Source of the DNA: Aestuariivita sp964402685 | Lineage (GTDB): Bacteria > Pseudomonadota > Alphaproteobacteria > Rhodobacterales > Rhodobacteraceae | Assembly (NCBI GenBank): GCA_964402685.1 | Contig: CAYODE010000113.1 | Span: 1 to 12,255, forward strand | DNA: 12,255 bases | Reading direction: 5' to 3' | Part shown: positions 7,969 through 12,255 of the stretch, in pieces | Layout: every line of letters begins with the position of its first letter | Numbering within the stretch: the stretch's first letter is position 1 | Made by a program: the position numbers and the translations under genes | Notes under the pieces: model-generated | Told to the model about the DNA's origin: nothing | The model's input: the letters and a program-made list of their open reading frames with translations, nothing else | Database searches by the model: none

Positions 7969-8354
7969 CAGCGTCTCATGCGTCGGGAAGTCTGAAGTGT
8001 TTTTGCTGAGTTCATGGGACCGGAGCGGGTTCTGAAGGTGGCGGTAGAAAACGCCCATTTTTCTGCGGTTTGATACTGGCTTCGATAGGGAACAAACATA
8101 AGTGGCTTTTTTGCGGCATCCGCTGACAGCGTTCAGCAAATCCACGCCCAAGCAATGACGGCAAGCGCTCGTCACGTTTCCCAACAAGATGGGCTTTCGT
8201 ACTGTGTAAATGCCGGTAGCCAGCGCTCCAGGCAGTCCTTCGCTTGGCCAATCGCCAGCGGACATGAGACAAGTTTGAGCACGCAGACTACAAGCGTTGG
8301 GAAAGCGGTGGTCACACATTGCGCGTACCCCAACGGCACGCTACACCTCCGCGC
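7969..8354. other. 386-nt divergent intergenic region, nothing firmly identified
   Basis: This stretch separates the start of the minus-strand unknown gene from the start of the dehydrogenase gene and should hold promoters for both. I find no good -35/-10 pair on either strand. Short symmetric elements are present: AGAAAA/TTTTCT with a 7-nt loop (8046-8064), CGCTG-A-CAGCG (8121-8131), and a separated TTTCCCAAC (8177-8185) with its inverted copy GTTGGGAAA (8296-8304). None has a T-run or exceeds what could arise by chance. Open frames inside it give Cys- and Arg-rich translations without recognisable domains. No tRNA fold or mobile-element end was seen. Confidence 0.6.
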
Positions 8355-9008
8355 ATGAAGACCGCTCTCATTACAGGTGCAAACCGGGGCATCGGGTATG
8401 CCATCGCCAAAGGGCTTCGTGCCGATCACCGCGTCATTATTGGTGCGCGGGACGCTAAGGCGGGGCGTACAGCAGCGCAGGAGCTTGATTGCGACTGGGT
8501 GCACCTCGATCTCGAAGATCCAGAAACCTTTGGCCCGGCTTTGACCAAAGCTGAGGGGATTGACGTTCTCATTAACAATGCAGGCGTCTTGCTCGAACGG
8601 TCCATGATGGAAGACCCCGAAGGCTTTGAAACCTCTATGCAAGTCATGGTGCATGGACCCTATCACCTGATCGGTGCGTGTCGCCCGCATATGCAATCGC
8701 AGGGATGGGGCCGGATCGTAAACGTATCTTCGGGTTGGGGTGCGTTTTCCGAAGGTATGGAAGGGCCGGGCGCCTATGGCGTGGCCAAGGCCGCGCTGAA
8801 TGCGCTGACATTCGCTTTGCCGCGAGACCTGCCCAAGGGGGTCAAGGTCAACGCGATGTGTCCCGGTTGGGTGCATACGCGCATGGGTGGTGCGTCCGCG
8901 CCGCGCACTCCGGAAGAGGGGGCAGATACCGCCCTTTGGCTCGCACGATTGTCCGATGATGGCCCGACGGGCGGCTTCTTTCGCGATCGTACGCCCATCG
9001 CATGGTAG
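8355..9008 (+). CDS. Short-chain dehydrogenase/reductase, carbonyl-reductase-like
   Basis: This is a 217-residue classical-type SDR, a cytoplasmic NAD(P)H oxidoreductase whose substrate cannot be read from sequence. It has the Rossmann glycine motif T7-G-A-N-R-G-I-G14. Arg32 in GARD (30-33) after the second strand suggests NADPH, as in carbonyl reductases. NNAG is at 74-77, VSSG at 124-127, and the active-site Y141-x-x-x-K145 is intact. CPGWV (169-173) and the ending GPTGGFFRDRTPIAW (203-217) are typical of carbonyl-reductase-like SDRs. At the place of the usual tetrad Asn (V-N-x-x-G) it reads V-M-V-H-G, so that residue is Met98. The ATG at 8355 puts the glycine motif at the normal distance; a TTG at 8319 would add 12 unlikely residues. 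No clear ribosome binding site is visible. The stop overlaps the next gene by 7 nt. Confidence 0.9.
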   Translation: MKTALITGANRGIGYAIAKGLRADHRVIIGARDAKAGRTAAQELDCDWVHLDLEDPETFGPALTKAEGIDVLINNAGVLLERSMMEDPEGFETSMQVMVHGPYHLIGACRPHMQSQGWGRIVNVSSGWGAFSEGMEGPGAYGVAKAALNALTFALPRDLPKGVKVNAMCPGWVHTRMGGASAPRTPEEGADTALWLARLSDDGPTGGFFRDRTPIAW

Positions 9009-9409
9009 AGCCTGTCAAAGATACTGAGGACATGATCAGTTCTATGGCGCCGCGTCGCAGTCCCGGCCGATTTGTGTTCTGCACCCTACACGGCACTGCT
9101 CCGTCAGACACGCTGGTGGCCAAAGCTGTTGCCAGTTTCCGCGAAGCTGAGGGGGTATCTTTGATCTTACCGCTTGAGGCCGCACAGGTGGCTGGTTTCG
9201 ACACCTCTTTGCCTATGGCGCAGATTACGCTGCAGGTCTATTCCGCGCTGGATGGTGTAGGGTTAACAGCTGCCGTCGCAACCGCCTTGGCGGACGCAGG
9301 CATACCCTGCAACATGGTCGCGGGCTATCACCACGATCATGCCTTTGTTCCCGAAGACTTGGCCGATAAGGCGGTCGAGGTCCTCGAAGCCCGTGCTGCT
9401 GCATCTTGA
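9002..9409 (+). CDS. ACT-domain protein, COG3602 / DUF2241-like
   Basis: This 135-residue soluble protein matches what I recall of the COG3602 family (DUF2241, ACT_3). These are small proteins built from ACT-type folds, which usually bind amino acids or other small ligands; the function of this family is not established. Seen here are PGRFVFCTL (21-29), FREAEGVSLILP (46-57), AQITLQVYSALDGVGLTAA (73-91), ALADAGIPCNMVAGYHHDH (95-113) and FVPED. The ATG at 9002 overlaps the dehydrogenase stop (ATGGTAG, 9002-9008) and keeps the VKDTEDMISSMAP leader that homologues tend to share. ATG at 9032 is an alternative, but GAGG at 9026-9029 is too close to it to be persuasive. The overlap implies coupled translation with the dehydrogenase and suggests, without proving, a shared role. 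Confidence 0.82.
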   Translation: MVEPVKDTEDMISSMAPRRSPGRFVFCTLHGTAPSDTLVAKAVASFREAEGVSLILPLEAAQVAGFDTSLPMAQITLQVYSALDGVGLTAAVATALADAGIPCNMVAGYHHDHAFVPEDLADKAVEVLEARAAAS

Positions 9410-9461
9410 ACCCGGCGCCAACGAGGGACACTGTCGCCGAAGACTGAAACGAAGGTGAGCC

Positions 9462-10871
9462 ATGATTCCTGTTCGTGGATATCGCGATCAACACGTAGCT
9501 GTGCTTGGCCTGGGCCGATCTGGACTGACTGCGGCCCGTGCTTTGGTTGAGGGCGGTGCCGTGCCGCTTGTGTGGGATGATGACGCGAATGCGCGTGGAG
9601 CGGCCGAAGCGGAAGGGTTCAGACTCCGCGATCTGCGAAAACTGGGCGCTTTTGAAGGGGTGTCGGCACTCATTACCTCTCCGGGAATTCCACATCTCTA
9701 TCCTGTACCCAACCCCGTCATCGCGGCAGCCCTCGATGCAGGGGTGCCGGTGGACAATGATATTGGACTTTTTTTCCAGTCCCTGGCGACCGAGGAATGG
9801 CATCGGTTCGATAGCCCACCGCGGGTGATCGCGGTCACAGGCTCCAACGGAAAGTCGACAACGGCAGCGCTTTTGCACCACATTCTGGAAAGTGCAGGAA
9901 AACCGACGCAGCTGGCAGGAAACATTGGTCGCGGTGTGTTGGATTTGGAACCGCCAGGCGATGGACATGTCGTTGTGTTGGAGCTGTCCAGCTATCAGAC
10001 CGAGCTGGCACGCGCGCTGACGCCCGATGTTGCGGTGTTTACCAATCTCTCGCCTGATCATCTGGATCGGCATGCTGGCATGGGGGGCTACTTTGCAGCC
10101 AAACGACGGCTCTTTTCCGAAGGCGGCCCGGATCGTGCAGTGGTTGGCGTGGACGAGGACGAAGGGCGCTTCCTCGCAGGGCAATTGTCCGAAGGACCTG
10201 GCGACGACCGTGTCATCCGCATTTCCGTCTCACGCAAGCTAACCGGTCCGGGCTGGTCAGTCTTTGCACGCAAGGGGTTCTTGGTCGAACACCGCAAGGC
10301 ACGCCAGGTCGCTTCAATTGATCTGCGGGGTATTCCGGGCCTGCCGGGTGCGCACAACCATCAGAATGCTTGTGCAGCCTATGCCGCAGCACGGGCGCTG
10401 GGCTTGTCTCCGAAAGTGATCGAAGTCGGATTACGCACATTTGGCGGCCTACCTCATCGCAGCCAATTGATCGCCGAAGAGGGTGGTGTGCGGTATGTGA
10501 ACGATAGTAAAGCAACCAATATCGACAGCGCAGCCAAGGCACTTGCAGCCTTTCCCAGCATTCGCTGGATCTGTGGCGGTCTGGAAAAAGACGGTGGGCT
10601 TGATGCGCTTAACGAGGCGGCAGGCGCGGTTAAAAAAGCCTATGTCATCGGGCGCGAAGCTGCAGGTTTCGCCATGCAACTGTCAGTCGACACCGAGGTT
10701 TGTACCACTATGGCGCGCGCAGTCGAACAGGCCATGGCTGACGCCGAGCCAGGGGATACCGTGCTTTTGGCGCCTGCCGCTGCCAGCTTTGACCAATACA
10801 ATAATTTTGAAGAGCGCGGCGATGATTTTACGGCTGAGGTGCGCGATCGTCTGGCGACCCAAAAATCCTAG
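9462..10871 (+). CDS. murD: UDP-MurNAc-L-alanine:D-glutamate ligase MurD
   Basis: MurD is the cytoplasmic ATP-dependent ligase that adds D-Glu to UDP-MurNAc-L-Ala, the step before MurE. The 469-residue product has a Rossmann-like N-terminal domain with VLGLGRSG (14-21) and TSPGIP (72-77). The P-loop is TGSNGKST (126-133). ELSSYQ (174-179), NLSPDHLDRH (195-204) and the HNHQN motif (298-302) belong to the central domain. NDSKATN (347-353) and the late APAAASFDQYNNFEERG (437-453) belong to the C-terminal domain. In the last motif Ala437 stands where I expect Ser in LLSPA. AAGGTG at 9452-9457 is the ribosome binding site for the ATG at 9462. The 52-nt gap after the ACT gene shows no terminator, so murD may be read from the dehydrogenase promoter as well as its own. 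Confidence 0.96.
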   Translation: MIPVRGYRDQHVAVLGLGRSGLTAARALVEGGAVPLVWDDDANARGAAEAEGFRLRDLRKLGAFEGVSALITSPGIPHLYPVPNPVIAAALDAGVPVDNDIGLFFQSLATEEWHRFDSPPRVIAVTGSNGKSTTAALLHHILESAGKPTQLAGNIGRGVLDLEPPGDGHVVVLELSSYQTELARALTPDVAVFTNLSPDHLDRHAGMGGYFAAKRRLFSEGGPDRAVVGVDEDEGRFLAGQLSEGPGDDRVIRISVSRKLTGPGWSVFARKGFLVEHRKARQVASIDLRGIPGLPGAHNHQNACAAYAAARALGLSPKVIEVGLRTFGGLPHRSQLIAEEGGVRYVNDSKATNIDSAAKALAAFPSIRWICGGLEKDGGLDALNEAAGAVKKAYVIGREAAGFAMQLSVDTEVCTTMARAVEQAMADAEPGDTVLLAPAAASFDQYNNFEERGDDFTAEVRDRLATQKS

Positions 10872-12052
10872 GCTAGGCGCGCTTTCAACGCTTGACCGGC
10901 GGCATGGCCCGAGGCCCAGGCCCACTGAAAATTGTATCCGCCCAACCAGCCGGTAACATCCACTGCTTCGCCGATCGCAAAAAGGCCCGGCACCGTGTTG
11001 CATTCCATCGTTGCCGACGAAAAGCCGGAGGTGGCAATGCCGCCCAGCGTCACTTCCGCGGTGCGATAGCCTTCCGAACCTGACGGCACCAGATGCCAAT
11101 CTGTCAAGGCTGTACAAATCTCGGCCAAGCGTGGGTCAGACAGGTCTGCCAATCGTCGCTCAAGCGCAAGCGTCGAGGACAAGTAATCGACCAGTCTTGT
11201 CGGCAAATGGGCTGAAAGCGCAGTCTTAACTTGGACGCGACCCCCGGCTTGGCGTTGATCCCTAAGTTTCCCCAGTAAATCAGTGCCCGGAATAAGGTTT
11301 ATACGGATCTCTTCACCTTCGCGCCAATAGGACGACAGTTGCAAGATCGCGGGCCCCGAGAGGCCGCGATGGGTGAAGAGCATGCCCTCTTCAAATCGGG
11401 TCCGCGCATTGCTGGCGCTGACCGGAAGCGATACGCCCGAGAGATCCGAAAACCGCTTGTCCGGGAACGCTAGCGGGACCAAAGCAGGGCGCGTTTCCGT
11501 GACCGCCAGATCAAACTGACGCGCGACATCATAGGCAAATCCGGTTGCGCCCATTTTCGGGATAGATTTACCGCCGCTTGCCAAAACCAGGGCCCGCGAT
11601 GTGATCTGGTGCCGCACGCCTTCGCGATCGACTTCTAGCATGAATAGGCCGTCGCGATGTGCGAGGTCCCTTACACTGGTGTTGAGCCACAATTGCGCGT
11701 GGGCACGCTCCATTTCGGCGACCAGCATCGCGACGATCTGGGTTGATTTGCCATCGCAAAAGAGCTGCCCCAAGGTTTTTTCGTGCCAAGCAATGCCATG
11801 GTTGTCGACCAGGTCGATAAAGTCCCACTGGGTGTACCGCGCCAGCGCGGATTTGGCGAAATGCGGGTTGTCCGACAGGAAATTCTCGGGTGCGGCATAA
11901 AGATTGGTGAAGTTGCAGCGCCCACCACCCGAAATTCGGATTTTCTCACCCGGTGCTTTCGCGTGATCGATCACAAGGACGCGTCCACCTGCATGTGCAG
12001 CGCACATCATGCCGGCCGCGCCCGCGCCAATGATGATCGTGTCGAAATCCAT
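10868..12052 (-). CDS. HI0933-family NAD(P)/FAD-dependent oxidoreductase (BaiN/RdsA-like flavoprotein)
   Basis: This is a 394-residue flavoprotein of the HI0933/YhiN family, often labelled BaiN/RdsA-like; its physiological substrate is not known from sequence. The N-terminal FAD-binding motif is IIIGAGAAG (6-14), followed by the family signature SGGGRCNFTN (41-50). FTHRGLSGPAILQLSS (226-241) lies in the middle domain. The C-terminal half has AEVTLGGIA (332-340) and the second FAD-contact block GLFAIGEAVDVTGWLGGYNFQ (356-376). The GGYNFQ-AWASG form separates it from the PP_4765-type relatives, which as I recall end in GGYLLQA. The ATG at 12050-12052 sits directly before MDFDTIIIGAGAAG; a TTG at 12088 would add 12 residues and looks wrong. 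No clear ribosome binding site is visible. It faces murD with interlocked stops and is divergent from the probable ftsW. Confidence 0.92.
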   Translation of the reverse strand: MDFDTIIIGAGAAGMMCAAHAGGRVLVIDHAKAPGEKIRISGGGRCNFTNLYAAPENFLSDNPHFAKSALARYTQWDFIDLVDNHGIAWHEKTLGQLFCDGKSTQIVAMLVAEMERAHAQLWLNTSVRDLAHRDGLFMLEVDREGVRHQITSRALVLASGGKSIPKMGATGFAYDVARQFDLAVTETRPALVPLAFPDKRFSDLSGVSLPVSASNARTRFEEGMLFTHRGLSGPAILQLSSYWREGEEIRINLIPGTDLLGKLRDQRQAGGRVQVKTALSAHLPTRLVDYLSSTLALERRLADLSDPRLAEICTALTDWHLVPSGSEGYRTAEVTLGGIATSGFSSATMECNTVPGLFAIGEAVDVTGWLGGYNFQWAWASGHAAGQALKARLA

Positions 12053-12139
12053 GGCGGGCGAGGTGCCGTGATTTGCGCCCCAAGGCAAGCGGATAAGACT
12101 GGTGTGAACGGGCTTTTCGCGCTAAACTTGCCGGATAGA

Positions 12140-12153
12140 CCCCGAAAACGGGG
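12140..12153. repeat. Small perfect inverted repeat upstream of probable ftsW
   Basis: CCCCG (12140-12144), loop AAAA, CGGGG (12149-12153) form a 5-bp GC-rich hairpin about 31 nt before the ftsW start. It lies in the 132-nt spacer between two divergent genes. No T-run follows on either strand, so it does not look like an intrinsic terminator. It could be an operator or a 5'-leader structure, or chance. Confidence 0.35.
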
Positions 12154-12172
12154 CGAGCAGAGGCAGAAAATC

Positions 12173-12180
12173 AGGCGGTG
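12173..12180 (+). promoter_or_regulatory. Shine-Dalgarno of probable ftsW
   Basis: AGGCGGTG lies 4 nt ahead of the ATG at 12185 and is the best purine-rich element in this spacer. It supports that start codon over the in-frame ATG three codons later at 12194. A weak promoter-like pair further upstream (TTGCGC at 12073-12078 and TAAGAC at 12094-12099, 15-nt spacing) could serve ftsW but is not convincing. Confidence 0.45.
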
Positions 12181-12184
12181 ATCC

Positions 12185-12255
12185 ATGACGGAGATGGTCT
12201 ATGGAGCGGTGCCCGCGCAGGGCGGGGAACCAATCCTTCCAAAATGGTGGCGAAC
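12185..12255 (+). CDS. ftsW: Probable FtsW, N-terminal fragment (runs off right edge)
   Basis: Only the first 23 codons are inside the window: a short hydrophilic leader beginning MTEMVYGAVPAQGGEP and reaching a basic KWWR just before the edge. From memory, rhodobacteral FtsW proteins start with a very similar MTEMVxGAVP leader and a PxWWR stretch before the first membrane span. ftsW normally follows murD in this cluster. FtsW is the SEDS-family septal peptidoglycan glycosyltransferase that partners FtsI. No membrane segment is visible yet, so the call rests on the leader and position. Confidence 0.68.
   Translation, partial: MTEMVYGAVPAQGGEPILPKWWR

Noticed and set aside
8046..8064. AGAAAA/TTTTCT hairpin as a terminator
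   Set aside because: The stem is AT-only apart from one pair and lies upstream of the gene it faces, so it does not behave like an intrinsic terminator.
8012..8272. An 86-codon minus-strand open frame in the divergent spacer
   Set aside because: It has a basic, Cys- and Pro-containing translation with no domain, no supporting ribosome binding site, and overlaps another open frame on the same strand.
8177..8304. Separated inverted repeat TTTCCCAAC ... GTTGGGAAA as mobile-element ends
   Set aside because: Only 9 bp matches with no extension, no flanking target duplication and no transposase. A match of this length in a few hundred bases is not rare.
7969..8319. N-terminal extension of the unknown minus-strand gene up to an ATG at 8319
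   Set aside because: The extra 117 residues are Cys-rich, lack a domain, and would bury the obvious N-terminal membrane anchor in mid-protein. The ATG at 7968 gives a normal membrane-anchored start.
9225..10184. A 319-codon open frame on the minus strand opposite the ACT gene and murD
   Set aside because: It crosses two well-supported plus-strand genes and has a low-complexity Arg/His-rich translation without recognisable features.
12053..12088. Flavoprotein start extended to TTG at 12088
   Set aside because: The added 12 residues precede the conserved N-terminal FAD motif without similarity to family members, and the ATG at 12052 starts exactly where this family usually starts.

Overview
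The window is a stretch of the division and cell wall (dcw) cluster of an alphaproteobacterium, most likely a member of the Rhodobacterales (Roseobacter group). The basis is gene order plus protein details: an alphaproteobacterial-type FtsL, an FtsI with an LGSTYK active-site box, a meso-diaminopimelate type MurE, and a partial ORF at the right edge whose first residues match what I recall of rhodobacteral FtsW. No alignment or search could be run, so the taxonomic assignment is inference.

Left part (1-7290): a compact, co-directional plus-strand block. A possible last piece of mraZ is followed by rsmH, ftsL, ftsI, murE, murF and mraY. Three junctions (rsmH/ftsL, ftsL/ftsI, murE/murF) are ATGA stop/start overlaps, and the murF-mraY gap is 12 nt. 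This suggests one transcript with translational coupling. RsmH modifies 16S rRNA. FtsL and FtsI belong to the septal divisome. MurE and MurF finish the cytoplasmic UDP-MurNAc-pentapeptide, and MraY moves it to undecaprenyl phosphate to give lipid I.

Middle part (7291-9461): an interruption of the expected mraY-murD adjacency. It holds a minus-strand gene for a small membrane-anchored protein of unknown function, a 386-nt divergent intergenic stretch, and a plus-strand pair: an NADPH-type short-chain dehydrogenase and an ACT-domain (COG3602/DUF2241-like) protein that overlap by 7 nt.

Right part (9462-12255): murD, the UDP-MurNAc-L-Ala:D-Glu ligase, then a minus-strand HI0933-family (BaiN/RdsA-like) flavoprotein. 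Its stop codon interlocks with that of murD in a shared CTAG. A 132-nt divergent spacer follows, then the first 23 codons of a probable ftsW running off the window. Because a reversed gene lies between murD and ftsW, ftsW probably depends at least partly on a promoter inside that spacer or the flavoprotein gene.

I saw no RNA gene, CRISPR array, insertion sequence, phage gene or attachment site. I did not find a convincing new biological system. The parts most worth a second look are the unknown membrane-anchored protein and the two places where the dcw cluster is broken by non-dcw genes.
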